Assembly: GCA_023458055.1 (NCBI GenBank) | Contig: JAEXAW010000002.1 | Span: forward strand, 131,457 to 195,456 | Source of the DNA: Pseudomonadota bacterium | GTDB lineage: Bacteria; Pseudomonadota; Alphaproteobacteria; Sphingomonadales; Sphingomonadaceae | Length of the DNA stretch: 64,000 nt | Reading direction: 5' to 3' | Part shown: piece by piece, positions 42,155 to 50,331 of the stretch | Layout: each line of letters begins with the position of its first letter | How positions within the stretch are numbered: the first letter of the stretch is position 1 | Made by a program: the position numbers and the translations under genes | The notes under the pieces: model-generated | Seen by the model: the letters and a program-made list of their open reading frames with translations, nothing else | Told to the model about the DNA's origin: nothing | The model's database searches: none

Positions 42155-43756
42155 TCACATCCGAAACACCCCAAAACGTGGCGCATCCTCTATCGGTGCT
42201 TCCAAACACACGCCCAGCGCCAATCCCAGCACATCGCGTGTCTGCGCCGGGTCTATAATGCCGTCATCCCACAGCCGTGCGGTCGCGTGATACGGGCTAC
42301 CTTGCGCTTCGTAATCCTCGCGGATCGGTTGTTTGAAGGCCTCCGCCTCCTCCGGCGTCCACTTGTCCGCGTCGCGGTGGACCGTTGCCAGCACGCTGGC
42401 CGCCTGTTCTCCGCCCATCACGCTAATCCGGCTGTTGGGCCAGCTGAACAGGAAGCGCGGCGAATAGGCCCGCCCGCACATGCCGTAATTGCCTGCGCCA
42501 AAGCTGCCGCCGATGAGGACGGTGATCTTGGGGACGCTCGCGGTTGCGACTGCTGTCACCAATTTGGCGCCATGTTTGGCGATGCCCTCCGCTTCATATT
42601 TGCCGCCGACCATAAAGCCCGAGATATTCTGCAAAAACAGCAACGGAATGCGGCGCTGGCAGGCGAGCTCGATAAAGTGCGCGCCCTTGACCGCGCTTTC
42701 TGAAAACAGGACGCCATTGTTGGCGAGGATCGCCACCGGCATCCCCCAGATATGCGCGAATCCGCAGACGAGGCTCGCCCCGTACAGCGCCTTAAACTCG
42801 TGAAATTCGCTGCCATCAACGATCCGCGCAATCACCTCATGCACATCATAAGGCGCGCGCACGTCGGTGGGGATTATGCCGTATAATTCCTTGGGATTAT
42901 ATTTGGGCGGGCGCGCCTCGATCAGCGTGAGGTCGGTCATATGACGTGGGCCAAGGTGCGACACGATGTCGCGCACGATGGTGAGCGCATGCTCGTCATT
43001 ATCAGCGAGATGGTCGACTACCCCAGATTTGCGCGCATGAAGATCGCCGCCGCCCAGATCTTCGGCGCTGATTTCCTCGCCCGTCGCGGCCTTGACCAGT
43101 GGCGGACCCGCGAGGAAGATCGTGCCCTGATTGCGCACCATCACGCTTTCGTCCGACATGGCTGGGACATAAGCGCCGCCCGCAGTGCAGCTTCCCATCA
43201 CGCAGGCAATTTGCGGGACGCCCTTAGCCGACATATTGGCCTGATTGAAAAAGATGCGGCCAAAATGGTCGCGGTCGGGGAAGACCTCGGCCTGATGCGG
43301 CAGGTTCGCGCCGCCGGAGTCCACTAGATAGATGCACGGCAAGCGATTGGCCTCGGCAATTTCCTGCGCGCGCAAATGCTTTTTGACCGTCATTGGATAA
43401 TAAGTGCCGCCCTTAACCGTCGCGTCGTTGGCGACGATCATGCACTGGCGACCGGAAACGCGCCCGATAGCGGCGATCATCCCCGCGCCGGGAACCTCGC
43501 CATCATAAAGATCGCATGCGGCGAGCTGCCCGATTTCGAGCAGCGGCGAACCGGGGTCAAGCAGACGCTCGACGCGTTCGCGGGGGAGAAGTTTGCCGCG
43601 CGCGGTGTGACGTTCGCGGGATTTCTCATTGCCGCCAAGTGCGGCTTCACGCACGCGGGCGTAGAGTTCATCGCGCAGGCCTTTATTGTGCGCGTAATTG
43701 GCTTGGTAAGCCTCGCTCTCGCGGTCGATTTTGGTGTCGAGAATGGGGGCGGTCAT
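42155..43756 (-). CDS. liuB: methylcrotonyl-CoA carboxylase beta (carboxyltransferase) subunit
   Basis: LiuB transfers the carboxyl group from biotin on LiuD to 3-methylcrotonyl-CoA. The 533-residue length fits the family (about 535). Typical blocks are GKLLPRERVERLLDPGSPLL, KHLRAQEIAEANRLPCIYLV, IFFNQANMSAKGVPQIACVM, GSCTAGGAYVPAMSDESVMV and LFSWPNSRISVMGGEQAASV. ATG 43756 overlaps the DUF559-B stop (ATGA), and the GGAGGAA seven bases upstream is the end of the repeat unit. It lies between the two DUF559 units, all on the minus strand with liuA and liuD. Confidence 0.92.
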   Translation of the reverse strand: MTAPILDTKIDRESEAYQANYAHNKGLRDELYARVREAALGGNEKSRERHTARGKLLPRERVERLLDPGSPLLEIGQLAACDLYDGEVPGAGMIAAIGRVSGRQCMIVANDATVKGGTYYPMTVKKHLRAQEIAEANRLPCIYLVDSGGANLPHQAEVFPDRDHFGRIFFNQANMSAKGVPQIACVMGSCTAGGAYVPAMSDESVMVRNQGTIFLAGPPLVKAATGEEISAEDLGGGDLHARKSGVVDHLADNDEHALTIVRDIVSHLGPRHMTDLTLIEARPPKYNPKELYGIIPTDVRAPYDVHEVIARIVDGSEFHEFKALYGASLVCGFAHIWGMPVAILANNGVLFSESAVKGAHFIELACQRRIPLLFLQNISGFMVGGKYEAEGIAKHGAKLVTAVATASVPKITVLIGGSFGAGNYGMCGRAYSPRFLFSWPNSRISVMGGEQAASVLATVHRDADKWTPEEAEAFKQPIREDYEAQGSPYHATARLWDDGIIDPAQTRDVLGLALGVCLEAPIEDAPRFGVFRM

Positions 43757-44241
43757 ATTAGTTCCTCCCCGGCACGGGGAGGGGGACCGTCCGCGCCAGC
43801 GGATGGTGTAGGGGGCCCAGCCTCTCGGCAAGCCATAACGATACCCACCAAAACATTATCCATATGCTTCAACACCTGCTCTGCTGATATGCGCAAGATA
43901 CGAAATCCTCTCTCAGTCATTATCTGATCGCGCTCAAAGTCGTGTTGCGGTTGATTGCCGCGATTATGAATCTCTCCGTCAACTTCAAGTATGAGCCGGG
44001 TTTGTGTGCAAGCGAAATCGGCAACATACGGCGCGACCGGAAACTGCCGCCGGAACTTGAATCCGCCCGGACGCTTGCGTAGCTCCTGCCATAACAAGAC
44101 TTCCGGCAAGGTCATCTCCTTGCGTAATCGACGCGCGCGTTTGACCGTCTTGATCGGATTGATGAGGATAGCTGGGCCCCCTCCACCACCAGCCTGTGGC
44201 TGGCGGTCCCCCTCCCCGTTCCGGGGAGGAATTTCACTCAC
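43753..44241 (-). CDS. DUF559 (Vsr-like endonuclease fold) protein, copy B
   Basis: A 162-residue homologue of copy A. The core has RARRLRKEMTLPEVLLWQEL, KRPGGFKFRRQ, YVADFAC, LILEVDGEIHN, FERDQIMTERGFRILRISAE and VLKHMDNV. By eye it matches copy A at somewhat under half of core positions, with the same acidic residues. GTG 44241 overlaps the liuA stop (GTGA), and the stop TGA overlaps the liuB ATG (ATGA), so it is coupled on both sides. The first 24 residues (SEIPPRNGEGDRQPQAGGGG) and last 15 are repeat-derived. No start with a good ribosome site exists inside the core. The role is unknown. Confidence 0.75.
   Translation of the reverse strand: MSEIPPRNGEGDRQPQAGGGGGPAILINPIKTVKRARRLRKEMTLPEVLLWQELRKRPGGFKFRRQFPVAPYVADFACTQTRLILEVDGEIHNRGNQPQHDFERDQIMTERGFRILRISAEQVLKHMDNVLVGIVMACREAGPPTPSAGADGPPPRAGEELI
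43762..44231. mobile_element. repeat-bounded DUF559 unit B (470 bp)
   Basis: The left end is TTCCTCCCCGGCACGGGGAG plus GGGGACC, a CCGTCCGC/GCGGATGG hairpin and GGTGTAGGGGGCCC. The right end, inverted, is TTCCTCCCCGGAACGGGGAG plus GGGGACC, a GCCAGCC/GGCTGG hairpin and GGTGGAGGGGGCCC. The length and layout match unit A, while the hairpin stems differ but stay paired. The unit lies exactly between liuA and liuB. Confidence 0.55.
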
Positions 44242-45398
44242 ATCCCCGCCCCCACCAACTCGCGCCCGATCAGCATGCGGCGGATTTCATTCGTCCCCGC
44301 GCCAATATCCAACAGCTTGGCATCGCGCATATAGCGTTCGACCGGCCAGTCCTTGGTGTAACCCGCGCCGCCCAAGGCTTGCACCGCTTCATTGGCGACC
44401 TTCACCGCATTCTCGCTCGCGAGCAAAATCGCGCCCGCCGCGTCAAACCGCGTGGTCTGGCCCGCATCACACGCCTTGGCCACTTGGTACACATAGGCCC
44501 GCGCGCTATTTAACGCGACATACATGTCCGCAACCTTCGCTTGCATCAATTGAAACGACCCAATCGGCTGGCCGAATTGTTTGCGTTCGCGCACATAGGG
44601 GAGCACCGTGTCGAGGCACGCCTGCATGATGCCAAGCTGGATGCCGGAGAGCACGACGCGTTCATAATCGAGGCCGCTCATCAGCACGCCGACGCCGCCG
44701 TTCAGCGGCCCCATGACATTTTCTTCCGGCACCTCGCAATCGTTGAACACCAGTTCCGCCGTGGGGCTGCCGCGCATCCCGACCTTGTCGATCTTCTGCC
44801 CGATGCTGAACCCTGGCATGTCCTTTTCGATGAGGAACGCCGTGATGCCGCGGCTGCCCTCGCCCGTCTTGGCATAGACGACGAGCGTATCGGCATAAGC
44901 TGCGTTGGTGATCCAGAATTTGGTGCCATTGAGGACATAGCGGTCGCCCTTGGCGTCGGCGCGCAATTTCATCGAGACCACGTCCGACCCTGCCCCCGCT
45001 TCCGACATGGCGAGGCTGCCGACATGCTCGCCCGAAATCAGTTTGGGGAGATATTTGGCCTTTTGTTCGGCATTGCCCCAGCGGCGGATCTGGTTGACGC
45101 ACAGGTTCGAGTGCGCGCCATAGGAAAGCCCAATCGAGGCCGACGCGCGGCTCACTTCTTCACACGCGATGACATGCTCAAGATAGCCAAGTCCGAGCCC
45201 GCCAAATTCTTCCTCGACCGTGATGCCGTGGAGGCCCAGTTCGCCCATCGCGGTCCACAACTCCTCGCGCGGAAACCAGTCGTCGGCGTCAATCCTGGCG
45301 GCGAGCGGCGCGATTCTATCCGCCGCGAATTTAGCCGTGGTATCGCGGATCGCATCGGCCATCTCGCCGAGTTGAAAATCAAGGGCGGGCGCGGTCAT
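44238..45398 (-). CDS. liuA: isovaleryl-CoA dehydrogenase
   Basis: LiuA oxidises isovaleryl-CoA to 3-methylcrotonyl-CoA with FAD, the step before LiuB/LiuD. The 386-residue acyl-CoA dehydrogenase has LAMSEAGAGSDVVSMKLRAD, FWITNAAYADTLVVYAKT, and SGLDYERVVLSGIQLGIM with the catalytic Glu of the IVD subgroup. It ends QALGGAGYTKDWPVERYMRD, LLDIGAGTNEIRRMLIGREL. ATG 45398 is chosen because AGAGG lies 9 bases upstream; ATG 45407 would be too close to it. It is the first gene of the liu run, 107 bp from a repeat that separates it from the divergent thiolase. Confidence 0.92.
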   Translation of the reverse strand: MTAPALDFQLGEMADAIRDTTAKFAADRIAPLAARIDADDWFPREELWTAMGELGLHGITVEEEFGGLGLGYLEHVIACEEVSRASASIGLSYGAHSNLCVNQIRRWGNAEQKAKYLPKLISGEHVGSLAMSEAGAGSDVVSMKLRADAKGDRYVLNGTKFWITNAAYADTLVVYAKTGEGSRGITAFLIEKDMPGFSIGQKIDKVGMRGSPTAELVFNDCEVPEENVMGPLNGGVGVLMSGLDYERVVLSGIQLGIMQACLDTVLPYVRERKQFGQPIGSFQLMQAKVADMYVALNSARAYVYQVAKACDAGQTTRFDAAGAILLASENAVKVANEAVQALGGAGYTKDWPVERYMRDAKLLDIGAGTNEIRRMLIGRELVGAGM

Positions 45399-45505
45399 GA
45401 AAGGCATCCTCTGTCTGGCTTTGTAATATTATTGCCGACCTAGCAGAGTTAGGGGGAATTGCGGAAGGGGGGAATTGGGGGTAGGCATCAAAGCAAATCA
45501 ACATT

Positions 45506-45597
45506 CGTCATTCCCGCGAAAGCGGGAATCGATCACCCGAGAGGTCGTGTAAAGCGAAAGGCCCGGTGATGGATCCCCGATCAAGTCGGGGATGACG
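45506..45597. repeat. paired-palindrome repeat upstream of the thiolase gene
   Basis: The left unit is CGTCATTCCCGCGAAAGCGG with GAATCGATCACC. The right unit is inverted and reads, on the other strand, CGTCATCCCCGACTTGATCG with GGGATCCATCACC. It is the same family as 4877-4970 and 33726-33813. It sits in the divergent gap between liuA and the thiolase, 24 bp before the thiolase start. Confidence 0.85.
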
Positions 45598-45621
45598 ACA
45601 GTTTTTAAGGACAGCCGTCTC

Positions 45622-46815
45622 GTGACCACCACCGCCTCCGACCCCATCGTCATCCTCTCCTTTGCGCGCACGCCGATGGGGAGTTTCCAAGGATCGCTTT
45701 CGGGTGCCTCGGCAACCGAACTCGGCGCAACCGCGGTCAAAGCGGCGGTCGAGCGCGCTGGCGTTGCGGGCGAGGATATTGAGCGCATCTATATGGGATG
45801 CGTGCTTCCAGCTGGGCTTGGCCAGGCCCCGGCACGGCAAGCGGCGCTCAAAGCCGGCCTGCCCCAATCGGTCGAAGCGACCACGGTCAACAAGATGTGC
45901 GGCTCCGGCATGCAGGCTGCGATCATGGGCGCCGAAGCCTTGGGCTCGGGCGCGGTCGATATGATCATCGCGGGCGGCATGGAATCGATGACCAACGCGC
46001 CCTACTTGCTCGCCAAGCACAGAGGCGGCGCGCGCATCGGCCATGACCGCATCATGGACTCGATGTTCCTGGATGGCCTTGAAGACGCTTATGAGCCGGG
46101 CCGCGCGATGGGGAGCTTTGCGGAAGAAACCGCAGGCGAATATCAGTTCAGCCGCCACGATCAGGACGCCTATGCCATCGCCTCCTTGAGCCGCGCGCAG
46201 GATGCACAGGAAAAGGGCCTGTTCGACCTCGAAATCGTCCCCGTAACGATTCAGGGCCGCAAGGGCGAAGAGGTCGTCACCCGCGATGAACAACCGCCCA
46301 AGGGCGATGTCACCAAAATCCCGACGCTGAAGCCTGCTTTCGCCAAGGACGGCACGATCACCGCCGCTAACGCCTCATCGATTTCGGACGGCGCGGCGGC
46401 GCTGGTGATGACCCGCGAAAGCGTTGCCGACGCCAAAGGGCTAAAGCCGATCGCGCGGATCGTCGCGACCGCCGCGCACGCCCATGAGCCCGCGAAATTC
46501 ACTACAGCGCCCGTCAAGGCTATCGAGAAGGTGCTCGACAAGGCTGGCTGGGCACTCGCCGACGTCGATCTGTTTGAAGTCAACGAAGCCTTCGCCGTAG
46601 TCGCAATGATCGCGATGCGTGACCTTGGCATCCCCCACGACAAGATCAACGTTCATGGCGGCGCCACCGCCCTCGGCCACCCCATCGGGGCAAGTGGCGC
46701 GCGGATCATGGCAACACTGATTGCCTCGCTGCAAACCCACGGCAAAAAGCGCGGCATTGCGAGCCTCTGCATCGGCGGGGGTGAGGCTACGGCGGTGGCG
46801 GTGGAGTTGGTGTAA
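45622..46815 (+). CDS. acetyl-CoA C-acyltransferase (thiolase)
   Basis: A 397-residue thiolase that joins or splits acetyl-CoA units; in this setting it probably handles acetoacetyl-CoA from leucine. Catalytic Cys is about 93 in TVNKMCGSGMQAA, with GGMESMTNAPYLL, NEAFAVVAM, HGGATALGHPIGASGARI and the second Cys in SLCIGGGEATA. GTG 45622 is chosen because AAGGA lies about 10 bases upstream; an ATG at 45592 lies inside the upstream repeat. It is divergent from liuA, and the two share a repeat-containing promoter region. Confidence 0.92.
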   Translation: MTTTASDPIVILSFARTPMGSFQGSLSGASATELGATAVKAAVERAGVAGEDIERIYMGCVLPAGLGQAPARQAALKAGLPQSVEATTVNKMCGSGMQAAIMGAEALGSGAVDMIIAGGMESMTNAPYLLAKHRGGARIGHDRIMDSMFLDGLEDAYEPGRAMGSFAEETAGEYQFSRHDQDAYAIASLSRAQDAQEKGLFDLEIVPVTIQGRKGEEVVTRDEQPPKGDVTKIPTLKPAFAKDGTITAANASSISDGAAALVMTRESVADAKGLKPIARIVATAAHAHEPAKFTTAPVKAIEKVLDKAGWALADVDLFEVNEAFAVVAMIAMRDLGIPHDKINVHGGATALGHPIGASGARIMATLIASLQTHGKKRGIASLCIGGGEATAVAVELV

Positions 46816-46858
46816 CTACCGACCACCAAGAGCGCATTGATCGCGTCGGTCTTTTGGG

Positions 46859-46900
46859 CTCAAGGCTCTGAGCGCTGTTAGGAGCGTCGAGAGCCTTGAG
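46859..46900. terminator. bidirectional 11-bp hairpin between convergent genes
   Basis: CTCAAGGCTCT (46859-46869) and AGAGCCTTGAG (46890-46900) are exact reverse complements with a 20-nt loop. They lie between the thiolase stop and the stop of the convergent C39/lysozyme gene. Confidence 0.65.
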
Positions 46901-46908
46901 GCATGGTC

Positions 46909-49254
46909 TCAATATTGGCTATTAAGCAATAAACTTGCCTCTCGGGCGCGCCGGTTAACCAGCCCTGGCATTTTGGTCTGACCACTGAAAACCACCGTGT
47001 TCATGAAAGCAGCAGCATCCTCAATTTTGCCGGCGTTTACAAGATCGATAATCTCATCCAGAGAGCCGCCCGGATTGTAGGCGAATGAAACAAGCGCATC
47101 CATCTGGGCCTGCGTTACTGGCACCTTCAACTGACTTTTGACGTTGGCAACATATGTTGGAAGAACTTGCCCCAGCAATTGTTTTTCCTGATCAGGAGTA
47201 AGGTTTACCAGACCCCGGTTATCGCGCACAAATTGCGCTGCCGCGTTACCGCGCAAACCTGCCGCTTCCGCTACTTGCGCCGCGACATCCGGTGCAATGC
47301 CCACAGCAACAAGATCGCGACTTACGGTTTCGGCCGTGCGCGCGCCCATGTCATAGCCAGGGCCCAATGTTACCCCACTATTTCCTTGCGGCCAATGCAA
47401 CCGGTTGCTCACCCCCGCTTGCGCTTCGAAGTTATAGATGAGGTCAACGCCCTTCTGCGATACACCGGCTATGTTTGGTGATTTTAAGGGAGTTATAGTG
47501 GGATTGCCGATTGCGGTCCCGCTCAGCGGAATACCTGCTTTGCCGAAAAATTTTCCTAAATCGGCTTGGCTCATCGCCTTAACGCCAACGCGCGATAACG
47601 GGTCAGCGACCAGATAGTCATTGCCCTGTTTCCCGATAACCGCGATGATATGTGCGCCGTTCGGAGGGATTCGGGCGTAGTTGCCGCCGGATGCAAAGTT
47701 CGTGTCGCCGTAGACTTTGACGTAGTTGAGCGAGACATAACCGTTCAAAACTACCGCTTTGCCGGACGCAAGATCCTTATCCAATTGTGCCCAACTATTC
47801 GCCGCTTGGCCGCCAGCAGTGCGGCGCTCGGCGGTTGCGCCCGCGGCTAAAGCTGCCGTTTTGAAGTGATCGTGATTTGTATAGCCGGTGTAGGCCTTTG
47901 GCAGGCCCATTTTGGCTCTCACATCCTTAATATCGATAGCATTGTCTCGAAGCGTACGGACCCCCACGGCTGCAAGAGCCATCGCGACGCTCGTCGGACC
48001 GCAACTATTTTCTGGATAATAAGCGATCTCGCCCGGACCATATTTTCCCTTGTTATAGTCGGGATTGTTGAACTGATTCATAAAAAACTTGTTCGCCTCT
48101 GCAACCGTTGTGGGCAGCTGACTTTTGCTGTTCTTGGGTGCAGGATCGAATAATGCCTTGAAGGTGGTCGGCCCCACAATGCCGTTGGGTTTGAGGCCCA
48201 CAGATTGCTGGAACTCTTTGAGCGCGGCATCAGTCTTGGCGCCGAACACGCCATTGCCATTGGCGAATTTAGGATCGAGTTTTCCCGTTTTAACGAGAGC
48301 CGATTGGACCGTGTTGACCAGCGCCGGGGGTGCGCTGCCATCCATCTTGGTATTTAGGCTGAGGATTGATCCCATCGCTTCGCGAGTTTTGGCATCAAAC
48401 TGTCCGGTCTTGTCGAGACCGGCTAAAGCTTGGAATTTGGTCAATGCGGTCGTGGTCAGCGGGCCAAAATTGCTTGGGCCGGGCTTTGAGGGAAGGTCGC
48501 TTGCCTGCATCATCCCCAGCTTGACCAGCGCATCCTGCAAACTCCGGGCTTCCTCGGTCTTCTTCCCTTGCGGGACACCTGCGGGTGGAAGTCCGATACG
48601 GTCAGCGTCATTATATTGCACCGCTGCCTTGGCCTTATCTTTGAGCGGGCCAGCCGGTAAAGCCTCAATCTTTTTACCGATTTCGACCGCCGCTTTCGGA
48701 TTACTTTCAAGCAGCCCATTAAACGGCGCGAGCGTCTTTGCATCCGGCAGCAACCGGTCCAGTGCAGCGGTAAACCGCTCGCCTGATTGTGCGGCCAGCA
48801 CGTCGGCTGCACCCGCCAGTCGCGCTGCAGACACAGGGAAATCCTTTTGACCCGGCTTCACCTCACCCAGTTCACGGTTGAGATAGCCGTTCCGGGCAGC
48901 AGGCGATGCGTGCGTCGCCATAGCGCCGGCAAAATTGCGCACATCGCCGGGTGCAACTTTATCGAGCGATTGGGCAATACGCGAAGCAGCGTCACCATCC
49001 AGGCTGGCAGCAGCCTCTTTCGCAAACGCAGCCTTGTCGGACAAAGAGGCCTTGGCCTCCTTGCCATATAAGCTGTCAAGAGTAGCGTCCAGCTTGCCGT
49101 TTGCATCGAGTGCTCTCACCGCATTATTGTCGGCGGCTTCGCTGCCACGCAGCATTGTGTTGGCGAGCGATTCACCGCTGGACGTTTTTGCGTTCGCATT
49201 AAGCGCCGTTTTGACAACATCCACGGTTGTCATGGAAGTTGAATCCAAACGCAT
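46909..49254 (-). CDS. multidomain cell-wall hydrolase: two PG-binding domains, C39-like peptidase and lysozyme
   Basis: A 781-residue protein with no signal peptide. Residues 1-230 are Ala-rich and helical with no family recognised. About 236-295 and 311-370 are two PG_binding_1 domains (SLQDALVKLGMM..TALTKFQALAGLD; GVFGAKTDAALKEFQQSVGL). About 385-560 is a C39-like cysteine peptidase, with Cys418 in ENSCGPTSVAMAL, His535 in GAHIIAVIG and Asp551 in YLVADPL. About 600-781 is a lysozyme-like domain with Glu610 in LIYNFEAQAG, SGVTLGPGYDMG, and MDALVSFAYNPGG with NRRAREASLLL. ATG 49254 follows AGAGGG. The combination without an export signal suggests a secreted effector or lysin. No secretion genes or immunity gene are adjacent. 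Confidence 0.8.
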   Translation of the reverse strand: MRLDSTSMTTVDVVKTALNANAKTSSGESLANTMLRGSEAADNNAVRALDANGKLDATLDSLYGKEAKASLSDKAAFAKEAAASLDGDAASRIAQSLDKVAPGDVRNFAGAMATHASPAARNGYLNRELGEVKPGQKDFPVSAARLAGAADVLAAQSGERFTAALDRLLPDAKTLAPFNGLLESNPKAAVEIGKKIEALPAGPLKDKAKAAVQYNDADRIGLPPAGVPQGKKTEEARSLQDALVKLGMMQASDLPSKPGPSNFGPLTTTALTKFQALAGLDKTGQFDAKTREAMGSILSLNTKMDGSAPPALVNTVQSALVKTGKLDPKFANGNGVFGAKTDAALKEFQQSVGLKPNGIVGPTTFKALFDPAPKNSKSQLPTTVAEANKFFMNQFNNPDYNKGKYGPGEIAYYPENSCGPTSVAMALAAVGVRTLRDNAIDIKDVRAKMGLPKAYTGYTNHDHFKTAALAAGATAERRTAGGQAANSWAQLDKDLASGKAVVLNGYVSLNYVKVYGDTNFASGGNYARIPPNGAHIIAVIGKQGNDYLVADPLSRVGVKAMSQADLGKFFGKAGIPLSGTAIGNPTITPLKSPNIAGVSQKGVDLIYNFEAQAGVSNRLHWPQGNSGVTLGPGYDMGARTAETVSRDLVAVGIAPDVAAQVAEAAGLRGNAAAQFVRDNRGLVNLTPDQEKQLLGQVLPTYVANVKSQLKVPVTQAQMDALVSFAYNPGGSLDEIIDLVNAGKIEDAAAFMNTVVFSGQTKMPGLVNRRAREASLLLNSQY

Positions 49255-49367
49255 CTTTTGACCCTCTCTGCTTTGTGAACTCGGGGTCAAAATGAAATAT
49301 CGCGTGTCGTTTGCATATAATCGATTCGTTTAGATCACGCGCTTTTTTCAGTAATAATTATAAGCAG

Positions 49368-49393
49368 ATGTGCCGGGATCGCTCCCGGCACAT
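49368..49393 (-). terminator. 11-bp hairpin after the RcnB-like gene
   Basis: ATGTGCCGGGA (49368-49378) pairs with TCCCGGCACAT (49383-49393) around a 4-nt loop, 28 bp beyond the RcnB-like stop codon on the minus strand. Confidence 0.75.
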
Positions 49394-49420
49394 CGCTTCA
49401 ACTTCTTCGCTACACCAAGA

Positions 49421-50179
49421 CTACCAGAAGAAATTATAGATCACGTCGACCACGCGACCGCGGCGCAGGTCCACCAGGACGACGTCATCATAATAGCGTA
49501 CCCAGCGCATGTACGACGGGACCGGCGGGAGGCGGTAATAATAAGGATCGCGGATCCAGTAGCGCGAACCATAATAGCCCGAATTGATGCTCAACCCGAT
49601 GCGCAGGCGGCTATAGCCGTAATTACGATAGGGCGAATAATAGGTGCCGATGCGGTAGCGGTCACGATATTGGTTGCGATAGCTCTGCCAGTCATAACGG
49701 CGGTCGCGGCGCCAGTCATTATACCAGCGGTCGGACTGGGTCTGGGGCCTACGACTGTCATAGCGGTTATCATACCGGCCCCGATCATTATCCCAGCGGC
49801 GATCATCGCGATTACGCTCTCGGTTCCAGTCGGGAGTCCGATCATTGCGGTTGCGATCCCATTGCGGCGGGGTGCGCTGGTCGCGATTATTATCCCACTG
49901 GCGATTGTCGGCCTGAGGGGTGCGGCCCGGAATGGTGCGGCGATCTTCGCGGCGTTCCCAACGCCCGTCCGAGCGGCGATCATCGCTGCGTTGGACGCGT
50001 TCGGCGCGGCGATTGTCATCGCTGCTGCGTTGCGGTCGTTCGCCCCGGGCTTCCGAGCGTCGGCCATCATCGCCGCCCCGGCGCCAGTCTTGGGCCGAGG
50101 CCGGAGCCGCCGTTACGACAAGTGCTGCCGTCGCCAGCAACGCGCCCGTAAGGCTTTTCAGATTATATTTTGTGATCAT
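49421..50179 (-). CDS. RcnB family periplasmic protein
   Basis: A 252-residue exported protein. The signal peptide (MITKYNLKSLTGALLATAAL to APASAQ, about 30 residues) is followed by a 110-residue low-complexity tract rich in Arg, Asp, Asn and Trp (RRGGDDGRRSEARGERPQRS, WDRNRNDRTPDWNRERN). The C-terminal domain resembles RcnB, with YYDDVVLVDLRRGRVVDVIY at the end. RcnB proteins act in periplasmic nickel/cobalt homeostasis; the long Arg/Asp tract suggests other ligands or wall binding. GGAG nine bases before ATG 50179 decides the start. A long hairpin lies in its leader. Confidence 0.75.
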   Translation of the reverse strand: MITKYNLKSLTGALLATAALVVTAAPASAQDWRRGGDDGRRSEARGERPQRSSDDNRRAERVQRSDDRRSDGRWERREDRRTIPGRTPQADNRQWDNNRDQRTPPQWDRNRNDRTPDWNRERNRDDRRWDNDRGRYDNRYDSRRPQTQSDRWYNDWRRDRRYDWQSYRNQYRDRYRIGTYYSPYRNYGYSRLRIGLSINSGYYGSRYWIRDPYYYRLPPVPSYMRWVRYYDDVVLVDLRRGRVVDVIYNFFW

Positions 50180-50198
50180 CGCTTCATCTCCATGAACC

Positions 50199-50246
50199 GG
50201 CCCCGGCATATGGCAAAATCAGGGACTAGGGAGTCATGCCGGGGCC
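50199..50246 (-). other. 11-bp inverted repeat in the leader of the RcnB-like gene
   Basis: GGCCCCGGCAT (50199-50209) and ATGCCGGGGCC (50236-50246) are perfect reverse complements around a 26-nt loop, ending 20 bp before the RcnB-like start. It could be the end of an upstream unit or a leader hairpin. Confidence 0.5.
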
Positions 50247-50331
50247 AGCCTGATACCCCGCTTAATGATTCGTCCCTGTGATATCGCTGAACTGACCTGT
50301 CAGCAAATAGACAGGTCCGCTTGAGCCATGG

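Noticed and set aside
41581..44241. DUF559 genes as part of a restriction-modification or defence island
   Set aside because: No methyltransferase, helicase or other defence gene is nearby; the surroundings are leucine catabolism, so a repeat-associated origin fits better.
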